DNA of 64,000 nucleotides from Carboxydocella thermautotrophica (GTDB lineage Bacteria; Bacillota; GCA-003054495; Carboxydocellales; Carboxydocellaceae). The DNA lies in the NCBI GenBank assembly GCA_003054495.1, contig CP028514.1, positions 1,713,501-1,777,500 of the forward strand, given 5' to 3'. The position numbers and the translations under genes are program-made. Positions 34,969-43,847 of the stretch are shown here, one piece after another. The notes beneath the pieces were generated by a model that did no database searches, was not told the origin of the DNA, and saw only the letters and a list, made by a program, of their open reading frames with translations. Every line of letters begins with the position of its first letter. Position 1 is the stretch's first letter.

Positions 34969-36027
34969 TTATTGTACATTTACACTGGATTTGTAGACTC
35001 CGGCAGTACCGCTATTCTGGCAGTAGACAATATTATGCGGGTTTGTCCCTACTTTGCTCAAGGCAAAAGCTGGCCAGGGATGACCGCAATCCACCAGCTG
35101 GGTGGGACCGGTAGGAGCGGTAACTGTTCTGATATCCGAACCATAGATTTTACCGCTACTAGCAGACCAGACTACCAGCTGGTTGGTCACCAGTTCCGCC
35201 TTGCCGATAGCAAAAGCGGTAGGAGCAGCACCACCAGGATAGCTGTTTTTAATGACTGGATATTTGGCGCCGCCGCTGATGGCATAGAGCTGCAAATCAT
35301 AGCCACTGCTACTGTATAAAACATAATTGGGACTGATATCATGCAAGCGCTTGGCTCCGGATACATCCGTCTTGGTAGAATTACTGATATTATGCAATTT
35401 GATGAAATTGGTACCACCATTTAAAGTCTCATAAGCCACATGCGTAGTAGTTATACGGGCACGGGCCAAATAGGCCGCACTGGAATCTATGGTTGTTTCT
35501 GCCCCATTGGGCAAGGTTTTCATGTAAATAATCGCCCGGGAGTAACTGATTCGGCCATCAGTCCCCACCGTCTCTGTCCATTCTGACCAAACCGCCTTGC
35601 CACCAGCTACATCAGGAAAGGCTTTTTTCGTAGTGAGCCGGGAGGGGACTAAATCTGTAATGGTTTTAGTGGTTAAATCCAGGCAGAAGATTTTACTCAG
35701 TCCATTGTAAATGGTTGTGAAAACCAGATAGTTGCCATCTAGCGCCACCTCAACAATTTCTCCCACATTGGCTTTGGTAACCAGTTTTTCCACCGAAGAG
35801 TCACTGAGTTTAATCCGGGCCAGATCGCCACCACCGTCAATAAAATAGGCATAAGTCCCATCTACCTGCAGGGTCATGGCCTCCGGCACAGCCTGCATGG
35901 GGATCGGTGAAAGCAAAGCTGAACTATTGAGATTGACGGCTGCATCCCCTGGCATTAGCAAGAATATCGAGGATAGTGCAAGTGCTAACAAGGTCAAGCC
36001 GGCAGCGGCTTTAACCATTTTTTTCAT
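34969..36027 (-). CDS. Exported repeat protein of unknown function (probable beta-propeller)
   Basis: 352 residues from the ATG at 36027, preceded by GGGGGA. The N-terminus is a signal peptide (KKMVKAAAGLTLLALALSS). The rest is rich in repeated units of about 45 residues with the pattern xYxxY/VxWxxxxxG..I, for example TYAYFIDGGGDLARIKLSD and NYLVFTTIYNGLSKIFCLD, consistent with a TolB-like propeller. No catalytic motif is visible. I infer a surface or secreted protein; the family is not recognised. Confidence 0.78.
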   Translation of the reverse strand: MKKMVKAAAGLTLLALALSSIFLLMPGDAAVNLNSSALLSPIPMQAVPEAMTLQVDGTYAYFIDGGGDLARIKLSDSSVEKLVTKANVGEIVEVALDGNYLVFTTIYNGLSKIFCLDLTTKTITDLVPSRLTTKKAFPDVAGGKAVWSEWTETVGTDGRISYSRAIIYMKTLPNGAETTIDSSAAYLARARITTTHVAYETLNGGTNFIKLHNISNSTKTDVSGAKRLHDISPNYVLYSSSGYDLQLYAISGGAKYPVIKNSYPGGAAPTAFAIGKAELVTNQLVVWSASSGKIYGSDIRTVTAPTGPTQLVDCGHPWPAFALSKVGTNPHNIVYCQNSGTAGVYKSSVNVQ

Positions 36028-36100
36028 TCTCTGTCCCCCTTTGTGCAATATGTTACTATTCCTTTTCGCCACAAAATTACAGATTCCTGCAAATTACATT

Positions 36101-36141
36101 AAAAAAATAGAAGTTTGTTCATTTTTAGCGAACAAACTTCT
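36101..36141 (-). terminator. Terminator of the hdr-met operon
   Basis: Perfect 12-bp arms AGAAGTTTGTTC / GAACAAACTTCT with a nine-base loop, followed on the minus strand by ATTTTTTT. It lies just after the metF stop codon. Confidence 0.92.
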
Positions 36142-36157
36142 ACTACTATAAGTAAAA

Positions 36158-37051
36158 TTAGCGTAATCCCGACTGTATGATGATTTCAGGCACCACTTCT
36201 TCCCAGGCCACCGCCATAATATGCACTCCTCTTACTCCCGGAATCTGGCGCAGTGCCTGAATTTGTTCCACCACAACCCGCACCGCTTCCTGTTTGGGAT
36301 TTTCAGCCTGTTTCAAGCGCTGGATGAGCGCATCCGGCACAATCATGCCGGAAACATTTTTTTGCATGTATTCCGCCATGCGCACCGATTTAACCGGTGT
36401 TACTCCCGCCAGGATAAAAGCCTGTTCATGTAAACCCCGTTGCCGTACCAGTTGCATAAAGCGGTCAAAGCGCTCCAGGTCAAAAATACACTGGGTCTGG
36501 ATAAAACGGGCACCGGCCCGGATTTTCTTTTCCAGTCTCAGTACCCGGTACTCAAAGGGATCGGCAAAGGGATTGGCAACAGCACCGACAAAAAACTGCG
36601 GCGGTTCGCCATGTAACGGTTCACCATTGAAGAATTTGCCCTCCCGCAGGCGTTGCAAACCGCGAATGAACTGGATGGAATCAATATCATAGACATTGGC
36701 CGCAGTGGGATGATTGCCAAAAGTCTGATGGTCACCGGACAGGCAAAGAACGTTTTTCAGCCCCAGGGACCAGGCCCCCAGCAAATCGGACTGCAGGGCA
36801 ATGCGGTTCCGGTCCCTCACAGTCATCTGTACAACTCCTTCTACTCCGGCAGCCTGAACGTGAAAAGCCCCGGCAATGGATGAGAGACGGCAAATGGCAG
36901 TCTGGTTGTCAGTAACATTGAGGGCATCCACATAAGGAGCCAGCAGTTCAGCATGATGGCGGATAGTGCTGGCATCCGCTCCTTTCGGGGGCCCGACTTC
37001 TGCGGTAACCACGAACCTGCCAGTTTCCAGCAACTGTTGGAGACGGCTCAT
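36158..37051 (-). CDS. metF: Methylenetetrahydrofolate reductase
   Basis: 297 residues with the MetF TIM-barrel landmarks VVTAEVGPPKGAD near 14, DALNVTDNQTA near 42, LGLKNVLCLSGDH near 95 and RAGARFIQTQCIFD near 178. It reduces methylene-THF to methyl-THF in the methyl branch of the Wood-Ljungdahl pathway. In Moorella the enzyme works as a MetFV-HdrABC-MvhD complex, and all six homologues are encoded here in one operon. It overlaps metV by four bases. Confidence 0.95.
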   Translation of the reverse strand: MSRLQQLLETGRFVVTAEVGPPKGADASTIRHHAELLAPYVDALNVTDNQTAICRLSSIAGAFHVQAAGVEGVVQMTVRDRNRIALQSDLLGAWSLGLKNVLCLSGDHQTFGNHPTAANVYDIDSIQFIRGLQRLREGKFFNGEPLHGEPPQFFVGAVANPFADPFEYRVLRLEKKIRAGARFIQTQCIFDLERFDRFMQLVRQRGLHEQAFILAGVTPVKSVRMAEYMQKNVSGMIVPDALIQRLKQAENPKQEAVRVVVEQIQALRQIPGVRGVHIMAVAWEEVVPEIIIQSGLR

Positions 37052-37713
37052 AGGCTCACCTCCTCCCGGATCAGCCGCCGTGGACCTCCATCCCGGGCCA
37101 GGCGCCAGTCCTTTTCCTCCTCTATTTCCAGTAACTGCTCCAGCCGGCCCAGGGCCGTCATACGGTCGATAATGAGCTGCCAGGCACAGGGATTGTCTTT
37201 AACTTCACAGCGGCCATTCTGACTGCCACCACAGGGACCATTGAGAATGCGTTTGGCACAGCGGGCGATGGGACATATGCCACCGGTGCGGTGGAGCAGA
37301 CATTGCCCGCAAAGGCCGCAGCGTTCCTCCCAGTGGCCATGGGCCACCGCACCCCCGGCAAATTTAGTATCCACCCCGGGTATAACCCAGTGGTGGGGAA
37401 ATTTTTCTGCCAGAAACTGTACTCCTACCCCACAGGCCAGGGAGATGATTACCTCCACATCCTGAGCCAGGTTTTCCAGTTCCTCCAGGTACTCCCACTC
37501 ACACTGGCGAATGCAGGTATGTTCTTTTATCTTCAGCGAACGTCCCTCCCCCGCTGCCAGAATTTGCAGGGAGGTGGCCAGAATCCCTGCTTCCCGGGCC
37601 CCTCCGGCCAGACAGACAGTTACACACTCGGCACAGCCCACTATCAATACCTTTTCCACTCCTGCCAGTAGCTGATAAAGCTGGCGATAGGGTTTGGGTT
37701 CAGCGACAATCAT
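37048..37713 (-). CDS. metV: Methylenetetrahydrofolate reductase zinc/iron-sulfur partner
   Basis: 221 residues of the MetV family. Cysteine motifs are GCAECVTVC near 27, CIRQCEWEY near 67, CGLCGQCLLHRTGGICPIARC near 133, and NGPCGGSQNGRCEV near 157. In characterised acetogen enzymes MetV holds iron-sulfur clusters and zinc and links MetF to electron-donating subunits. It overlaps mvhD by 14 bp and metF by 4 bp, consistent with coordinated production of the complex. Confidence 0.94.
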   Translation of the reverse strand: MIVAEPKPYRQLYQLLAGVEKVLIVGCAECVTVCLAGGAREAGILATSLQILAAGEGRSLKIKEHTCIRQCEWEYLEELENLAQDVEVIISLACGVGVQFLAEKFPHHWVIPGVDTKFAGGAVAHGHWEERCGLCGQCLLHRTGGICPIARCAKRILNGPCGGSQNGRCEVKDNPCAWQLIIDRMTALGRLEQLLEIEEEKDWRLARDGGPRRLIREEVSL

Positions 37714-38137
37714 CCCCAGCTACCTCCCTTCTATTGAGCGGATTGGGTCCTAAAGCGAGAATCCGCTCTGTCATTTCCTCCACAATCTCTTTGAAGCGAG
37801 GGCCCATAGAGCCGGAGAGATTGAACATTTCTAACCGTTCCCGGCCCAGTCCCAGTTCATCCAGGATTTTTTTCGCCGCTTCCACCCTTTTACGGGCTCG
37901 CAGGTTGCCTTTCAGAAAATGGCAATCTCCCTCCAGACAGCCGGCTACAAAAACCCCATCGGCTCCCTGCAGAAATGCCTCCAGGATTACCCGCACATCT
38001 ACCCGGCCGGAACAGGGCTGTTCCACCAGCCTTACTGCAGGGGGATATTGCAGACGCATGGTACCTGCCAGGTCGGCGGCAGCATAAGCACAGTAATAGC
38101 AACAAAAGGCGATGATTTTGGGCTCAAAATCCTTCAT
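37700..38137 (-). CDS. mvhD: MvhD/FlpD-type hydrogenase iron-sulfur subunit
   Basis: 145 residues from the ATG at 38137, preceded by AAAGGGGGTAGG; the longer open frame upstream is antisense-like and not conserved in style. Motifs FCCYYCAYAAADLAG near 10, VEQPCSGRVD near 38, and VAGCLEGDCHFLKGN near 61 are those of the MvhD family, which binds a [2Fe-2S] cluster and connects Hdr to its redox partners. Cysteine replaces the selenocysteine found in some relatives. It lies between hdrA and metV. Confidence 0.93.
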   Translation of the reverse strand: MKDFEPKIIAFCCYYCAYAAADLAGTMRLQYPPAVRLVEQPCSGRVDVRVILEAFLQGADGVFVAGCLEGDCHFLKGNLRARKRVEAAKKILDELGLGRERLEMFNLSGSMGPRFKEIVEEMTERILALGPNPLNRREVAGDDCR

Positions 38138-38138
38138 C

Positions 38139-41100
38139 CTACCTACCCCCTTTGCTGGTGTACGCCAGAGCCCTGACTTTGGCCGCCAGATAATCCTGAT
38201 GGTAATGGGCCAGCTCCAGGGCCTGACCGGGACATTCACCCACACAGGTACCACAGCCATGGCACTGGACAGGATTGATTTCCGCCACCATATCGGCATT
38301 GATGTGCGGGACCCCGTAAGGACAGACCCGGACACAGGTAAGGCAGGCTGCACACTGCTCAGGTCTAGCCATAAAGGCCACTACTCCACCAGCTAGCAAG
38401 TGGCGGCGGGAAAGAATGGTAGCTGCCCGGGCCGCCGCCCCCGCCCCCTGGGCAATGGCTTCTGCCAGCAGTTTGGGCGCATGAGCCGCACCAGCCAGAT
38501 AAAAACCAGCGGAAGGAAAATCCAGGGGGCCCAGCTTGGCATGGGTTTCCACCAGCAGACCCTGTTCATTGCGATGCACCTTGAGCAAGGAAGCAAGTTG
38601 ACCCAGATCCGCCGGGGGCCGGGCCCCTGTTGCCAGCACCACCCCTTCCTGCCGGAGATTGAGCCGGGGCCAATTTTCTTCGTAGCGGAAAAAGCGGATT
38701 TTTTCCTGGCGAGCCTGGCGGTATTCTTCTTCCAGGAAACCATAGCTGCGCATCTCCCGGAAATGGATGTGAACCTGCAGCCGGGGCCAGCGGCTTTTGA
38801 GCTGGCGGGCCAACCGCAGCCCCTGCAGACAACAGGTGCGAGAACAGAAGGATACCGGACCTAAGGGCTGGGAGGCACAGAGGACAATGCTGATCCGCTC
38901 AAAAGCAGGTTGCCAGTCAGGTTCTTTTTCCAGCAGTTGGGTCACCTGCCTGAGGCTTAACCAGCCCTCGCCCAGGTTGGCCGTCAAATCCGGATCAGGT
39001 TCTGCTTCCTCCAATCCTGTTGCCACAACCACCGCTCCGTGTTCCACCACTACCGGTCCGGCAGGCGTCTCAATGCGGGAGCGGAAATGGCCCTGATGGC
39101 CTCCGATCTCGGTCAGATGCGACCGGGTATAGATACTGATCAGGGCATGAGACTGAACCCGCTGCCTCAGGTCAGCAATAACGCTTTCATCCCCGGGGTA
39201 ACCAGCCAGGCCACCCAGTTCCTCCTTTTTTTCTACCAGGTGAACAGGAAAGCCCATTTCCGCCAGGTTATAGGCGGCTGCCATTCCGGCCGGTCCTCCC
39301 CCGATTATCAAAGCCTGATTCACTACTGGTACTGGATGCAGTTGCAGAGGACGATGCAGGGCCACTTTGGCAACAGCCATTTTCACCAGGTCAATGGCTT
39401 TGGCCGTGGCCGCTTCCGGTTCCAGCCGGTGCACCCAGGAACACTGATCGCGGATATTGGCCATTTCAAACAGGAACTGATTGAGACCTGCTTCCTTTAG
39501 TGCTTCCCGGAACAGCGGCTGGTGGGTGCGGATCGTACAAGAAGCCACTACTATCCGGTTCAGCTGGTGTTCATGGATGCGGTTAATAATCTGTTTCAGA
39601 GAATCCTGGGAACAGGAATATAGGAATTCCTCCGCCCAGACCACACCTGGCAAACGGGCAGCAGCCTCTACCACCCGGGGCACATTTATCACAGCAGCGA
39701 TATTGATCCCACAGCGGCAGATAAACACCCCGATGCGCGCTTCCTCCTGACTAACATCCCGTTCCGGGGGATAGGTTTTGGGCTGGACCAGAGTATGACG
39801 TCCCGGGGCCAGCAGAGCGGCGATTCTGGCTGCAGCAGCACTGGCACTGGCTACTGTCTCAGGAATATCCCGCGGTCCCTGGAAAGCTCCTGCCACAAAA
39901 ACCCCGGACCGGCTGGTCGCCACCGGGTCTTCCGGTGGGGTCCAGGCAAAGCCGTACTGGTTGAGCTCAATCCCGGCCGCCCGGGCCAGTTCCTTTGCCC
40001 CTGCCGGTGGCTCTACCCCTACGGCCAGCACCACCAGGTCAAATTCCTCTTCTGCTGCCTGACCCTCCCGGCTAAACTGGACCAGCAGTTTTTTTCTTAC
40101 AGGGTCATATTTTACTCCTGCCACCATAGAGCGAATAAAGCGCACTCCCTGCTCCCGGGCCGACTGGACATAGCGGTCAAAATTTTTGCCATAGGCCCTC
40201 AGGTCCAGATAAAAAATGGTGGGCTCGATTTCCGGGTCATGTTCACGGGCAATGATGGCTTCCTTAACCGAATACATACAGCAGATGGATGAACACCAGG
40301 AGTTACCCCGACAGGCATCCCGGGACCCTACACACTGGATAAAAGCGATTTTACGGGGAGTCTGCCCGTCACTGGGCCTGACCACATGGCCCTGACTGGG
40401 TCCGGTGGAACTGAGAATGCGTTCAAATTCCAGGGATGTAACCACATCAGGGTAAATCCCATAGCCCAGCTCCCCGTAACGGCGAGCATCAAACAAACTG
40501 AAACCGGGAGCCAGCAAAACCGCTCCAATGGCTATTTCCCTTTCTTCTGCCTGCTGGTCATGGGCGATGGCCTGTTTCTTACAGGCGCTCTCACAGAGAC
40601 GGCATTCACAACAGCCGCCACAATTCAAGCAACGGGCAGCCTCCTGGCGGGCCAGTTCCTCACTGTATTGCTGTACCACTTCCGCAAAGGTCTGCCGTCG
40701 TTCCAGCGGATGCAATTTACTGGCCGCTACCCGGCGCTGCCGCTGCACCCGGGCCAGCTCTTCCGGGGTCCAGCGGGCTTCGGGCAGGAAGCGGCGCTCC
40801 CGGCCCTGGTAGAGATCCAGGCCGTTCAGGTAACGATCAATCGATTCCGCCGCTTCCCGGCCGGCAGCACAGGCTTCCACCAGAGTTTTGGGTCCAGTCA
40901 CAGCATCGCCGCCGGCAAAAACGCCAGGCAGACTGGTGGCCAGGGTGACAGGGTCCACTTCGATAAGACGGCCCCGGGTTTTAAGACCGGGATGTTCCCC
41001 CAGGAAGGATTTTTCCGGCGCCTGGCTGACAGCGATAATCACTGCATCTACCGCCAGTTCCTCCTCCGAACCGGGAATACCCCGGGGCTGCCGCCGCCCG

Positions 41101-42500
41101 TCCGGTCCAGGAGGCCCCAGCTGGTTTTTCTGGATTTTAATCGCCTGAACCCGCTCTTGACCCAGGAAGGCTAATGGGGAAGTCAGGAAACGGAATTCCA
41201 CCCCTTCCTCCCGGGCTTCCACCACTTCTTCCGGTAAAGCAGTCATTTCCTCTTCCGTGCGCCGGTATATAACAGTCACTTCTTCTGCCCCCAGGCGCAA
41301 GGCAGTACGAGCAGCATCCATAGCGGTGTTGCCGCCGCCGATCACCGCCACTTTGCGCCCCAGGACAGGTCTTTCCCCTAATGCTACCTGGCGGAGAAAG
41401 CTGACCCCGTGATAGATACCATCCAGTTCTTCCCCGGGCAATCCCAGAGTCTGAGGCTCATGGGCACCGATGCCCAGAAACACCGCCTGGAATCCTTCTT
41501 TTTCCAGGAGACTGGTGATAGTTCTTTCCCCACCGATGGGACTATTAACCCGAATTTCTACCCCCAGCCGCTGAACTAGCTCGATTTCCTTCTGCACCAG
41601 AGCTTTGGGCAAGCGATATTCGGGGATACCAACCTGCATCATACCTCCGGCTACCGGCAAGGCCTCAAAAACCGTAACCTGATAACCCCGTCGGGCCAGG
41701 TGATAGGCACAGGAAAGACCTGCTGGTCCAGACCCCACCACCGCTACTCGTTCCTGCCGCCTGATAGCCGGACGTATATCTTCATCCCTGAGTTCTTCCA
41801 GCACCTTGACCCCAATAAAGCGTTTGATCCGACTAATGGCCACCGGTTCCTCTACCTGCCCCCGCTGGCAAACCTGTTCACAGGGATGGTGACAGACGGT
41901 ACCGCAGATGATGGGAAAAGGAATAGCCTCACGAATAATATCCCAGGCCTCCCGCCAGCGCCCCTGGGCCGCCAGGGCAACATAGGCGTGAACATTGATT
42001 CCGGCTGGACAGGCCAGACGACAGGGACTGGTCCCCCGCTTGCTGATCAAATATTTATTAGGCACTGCCTGGGGAAAAGCTTTATGCACAGCTTTGCGCC
42101 GGTTCAGGCCCTGGTTAAACTCAGCGGGCAGTTCCACCGGACAGACCTGTTCACATTCCCCGCAGGCAGTGCATTCTTCCTCTTTTACATAGCGGGGCCG
42201 CACCCTCAGCCGGGCTGTGAACTGACCTGGCTCTCCCTTTAACTCCAGTAAATCGGTGCAGGTAGAGAGGCGAATATTGGGATGATTCAGAGTGTCAGTC
42301 ATTTTGGGACCTAACAAACACATCGCGCAATCATTGGTGGGAAAAGTTTTATCCAGCTGGGCCATGGTTCCCCCCAGACTGGGGCCGATGGTGACCAGAT
42401 GAACCAGATGCCCGCTTTCCGCCAAATCCAGGGCGGCAGTCATCCCCGCTGGTCCGCCCCCTACCACCAGAGCTGCTCCTATCACTTGTTCCGGTTTCAT
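38139..42500 (-). CDS. hdrA: HdrA-type flavoprotein fused to a GltD/NfnB-like module
   Basis: 1453 residues, more than twice a methanogen HdrA. Order: an N-terminal Rossmann FAD fold (VVGGGPAGMTAALDLAESG, 12); a ferredoxin motif (CTACGECEQVCP, 114); a GltD-like region with CRLACPAG (160), a second FAD site (VVGSGPAGLSCAYHLARRG, 255) and an NAD(P)H site (VIGGGNTAMDAARTALRLG, 388); the HdrA core with CVGSRDACRGNSWCSSICC (about 725); CRCGINIAAV (930); a third flavin site (IIGGGPAGMAAAYNLAEMG, 1060); and C-terminal ferredoxin motifs CAACLTCVRVCPYG and CHGCGTCVGECPGQ. It is probably the flavin hub of the methylene-THF reductase complex, taking electrons from NAD(P)H. Bifurcation is possible but unproven. 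Confidence 0.92.
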   Translation of the reverse strand: MKPEQVIGAALVVGGGPAGMTAALDLAESGHLVHLVTIGPSLGGTMAQLDKTFPTNDCAMCLLGPKMTDTLNHPNIRLSTCTDLLELKGEPGQFTARLRVRPRYVKEEECTACGECEQVCPVELPAEFNQGLNRRKAVHKAFPQAVPNKYLISKRGTSPCRLACPAGINVHAYVALAAQGRWREAWDIIREAIPFPIICGTVCHHPCEQVCQRGQVEEPVAISRIKRFIGVKVLEELRDEDIRPAIRRQERVAVVGSGPAGLSCAYHLARRGYQVTVFEALPVAGGMMQVGIPEYRLPKALVQKEIELVQRLGVEIRVNSPIGGERTITSLLEKEGFQAVFLGIGAHEPQTLGLPGEELDGIYHGVSFLRQVALGERPVLGRKVAVIGGGNTAMDAARTALRLGAEEVTVIYRRTEEEMTALPEEVVEAREEGVEFRFLTSPLAFLGQERVQAIKIQKNQLGPPGPDGRRQPRGIPGSEEELAVDAVIIAVSQAPEKSFLGEHPGLKTRGRLIEVDPVTLATSLPGVFAGGDAVTGPKTLVEACAAGREAAESIDRYLNGLDLYQGRERRFLPEARWTPEELARVQRQRRVAASKLHPLERRQTFAEVVQQYSEELARQEAARCLNCGGCCECRLCESACKKQAIAHDQQAEEREIAIGAVLLAPGFSLFDARRYGELGYGIYPDVVTSLEFERILSSTGPSQGHVVRPSDGQTPRKIAFIQCVGSRDACRGNSWCSSICCMYSVKEAIIAREHDPEIEPTIFYLDLRAYGKNFDRYVQSAREQGVRFIRSMVAGVKYDPVRKKLLVQFSREGQAAEEEFDLVVLAVGVEPPAGAKELARAAGIELNQYGFAWTPPEDPVATSRSGVFVAGAFQGPRDIPETVASASAAAARIAALLAPGRHTLVQPKTYPPERDVSQEEARIGVFICRCGINIAAVINVPRVVEAAARLPGVVWAEEFLYSCSQDSLKQIINRIHEHQLNRIVVASCTIRTHQPLFREALKEAGLNQFLFEMANIRDQCSWVHRLEPEAATAKAIDLVKMAVAKVALHRPLQLHPVPVVNQALIIGGGPAGMAAAYNLAEMGFPVHLVEKKEELGGLAGYPGDESVIADLRQRVQSHALISIYTRSHLTEIGGHQGHFRSRIETPAGPVVVEHGAVVVATGLEEAEPDPDLTANLGEGWLSLRQVTQLLEKEPDWQPAFERISIVLCASQPLGPVSFCSRTCCLQGLRLARQLKSRWPRLQVHIHFREMRSYGFLEEEYRQARQEKIRFFRYEENWPRLNLRQEGVVLATGARPPADLGQLASLLKVHRNEQGLLVETHAKLGPLDFPSAGFYLAGAAHAPKLLAEAIAQGAGAAARAATILSRRHLLAGGVVAFMARPEQCAACLTCVRVCPYGVPHINADMVAEINPVQCHGCGTCVGECPGQALELAHYHQDYLAAKVRALAYTSKGGR

Positions 42501-43216
42501 CTGCTCACCCCCAGTGCTGCCACAATCAATTCTGTAAAATAGCGAACCGGCAGCTTTTTGCTGCCCCCTTGCCGCCAGGCCAGATTGGCATAACAGAGGG
42601 GACAGGCAGTAACTATTTCCGCAGCTCCGGCCTGTCGCGCAGCCTCCACAATCTTTTTAACCAGTTCGGAAACAACCTGGCCATGGGGCACGGCCATGCT
42701 GCCCCCACAACAAGCGGTTTTGTAGGACCAGAGCACAGGTTCTGCTCCCAAAGCCAGCAACAGTTGATCAAGCCGCCGGGGCTGTTCAGGATCATCAAAG
42801 GCGATTTCCGCTGGTCGTACTAACAGGCAACCATAATAAGGCGCAATTTTGCGCCCGGATAGCTGTCCCCGGGCCCGTTTCTCTATTTCCTGTAAAAGCC
42901 CGGCTTCAGTCATCAGTTCCAGCAGATGCCGGATCTTCAGGTCCGGTCCGGCCTGACGGGCCAGCACGTTGTAACAGGCAGCACAAGGGACCAGCACTTC
43001 TCCCAGCCCCGCCTTGCGAGCCTGCTTTAAATTGCGCTGAGCCAGGGCCTCCCCTACCGGTGGCAACCAGGCATGGCCCGGGGTCGCTCCACAGCAATTC
43101 CAGTCCGGTACTTCCCTGACCTCAATCCCCAGCAGAGCCAGGGCCTTGCGGGCAGTATCTTCATAAAGCTGGGCTGTGGAATGCAGGGAACAACCGGGAA
43201 AATATCCGTAAACCAT
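42497..43216 (-). CDS. hdrB: HdrB-like subunit (CCG domains)
   Basis: 239 residues. Two cysteine-rich CCG modules are visible: PDWNCCGATPGHAW near 39 and CAACYNVLAR near 78, then YYGCLLVRP near 130, TACCGGSMAVPHG near 165 and CPLCYANLAWRQGG near 205. In methanogens the same motifs build two non-cubane [4Fe-4S] clusters that reduce heterodisulfide. Here the substrate is not a heterodisulfide, since the operon ends in metVF. The start overlaps the hdrC end with a one-base gap, and its end overlaps hdrA by four bases. Confidence 0.93.
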   Translation of the reverse strand: MVYGYFPGCSLHSTAQLYEDTARKALALLGIEVREVPDWNCCGATPGHAWLPPVGEALAQRNLKQARKAGLGEVLVPCAACYNVLARQAGPDLKIRHLLELMTEAGLLQEIEKRARGQLSGRKIAPYYGCLLVRPAEIAFDDPEQPRRLDQLLLALGAEPVLWSYKTACCGGSMAVPHGQVVSELVKKIVEAARQAGAAEIVTACPLCYANLAWRQGGSKKLPVRYFTELIVAALGVSR

Positions 43217-43217
43217 T

Positions 43218-43703
43218 CTATGCCCTCCCTTCCCGCTGCAGCAAAGCCGCTACCTCAGATCGCCCCTGAATGGGCTGGGGCAGAAGACGTAAATTGCCCT
43301 GCCTTAGCAACTGCCAGCCCAGAGCCAGGTCCGCCAGCCAGCGGCCGGTCCGCCATTTATACCCCAGTATCATACCCAGTTCATAGACCCGGCCCCAGCG
43401 GGCCACACTGGCTAGAAAACTCTGGTAAAAAGCCGGCAATGGGGATGGGGTTACCATTTTCTGCAGCCAGGCTTTCTGTTTCAAACTAGCGGTAACTTCC
43501 CCCGCATCGATTCCGTTTGGACAGCGGGCAGCACAGGTACCGCAGTGCAAACACAGCCAGAGGCGATTGGACTGTAGGGCCTCTCCTTCTCGTCCCAGCA
43601 ACAACAGTTCCACCAGCCGGGCAGGTCCGATGTCCGTCCAGGGAGCTACCGGACACCCGGCGGTACACTTCTGACACTGGTAACAGCCATCAACTGGCAA
43701 CAT
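43218..43703 (-). CDS. hdrC: HdrC-like iron-sulfur subunit
   Basis: 161 residues from the ATG at 43703; AGGAGG lies eight bases upstream, and a GTG at 43712 sits inside that site. Two ferredoxin motifs, CYQCQKCTAGCP near 8 and CLHCGTCAARCP near 50, bind two [4Fe-4S] clusters that wire HdrA to HdrB. The C-terminal half is amphipathic and helical, as is typical. It is the first gene of the hdr-met operon. Confidence 0.93.
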   Translation of the reverse strand: MLPVDGCYQCQKCTAGCPVAPWTDIGPARLVELLLLGREGEALQSNRLWLCLHCGTCAARCPNGIDAGEVTASLKQKAWLQKMVTPSPLPAFYQSFLASVARWGRVYELGMILGYKWRTGRWLADLALGWQLLRQGNLRLLPQPIQGRSEVAALLQREGRA

Positions 43704-43735
43704 ACCGGTCACCTCCTCGTGTTGCTTTAATTACA

Positions 43736-43751
43736 TGCAAGGGACACTCCA
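43736..43751 (-). promoter_or_regulatory. Candidate sigma-54 promoter of the hdr-met operon
   Basis: The minus strand reads TGGAGTGTCCCTTGCA. The -24 GG and -12 GC are correctly spaced and TTGCA is intact. Three of the twelve consensus bases (CAC) differ. The predicted start near 43724 would leave a leader of about 20 bases before hdrC. A sigma-54 activator gene lies immediately upstream. Confidence 0.58.
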
Positions 43752-43796
43752 ATTCCTCCCCCTTCCCGGTAAAATGTCAATACCGCCTGCTCAAGA

Positions 43797-43836
43797 ACAA
43801 AAAAAGACAGGTAAACGGTTAAAACCATTTACCTGT
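43797..43836 (-). terminator. Terminator of the GAF/PAS sigma-54 activator gene
   Basis: ACAGGTAAACGGTT / AACCATTTACCTGT arms (14 bp, one G-U wobble in the RNA), followed on the minus strand by CTTTTTTTG. It separates the activator gene from the hdr promoter. Confidence 0.88.
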
Positions 43837-43847
43837 TAAATGTCTTC

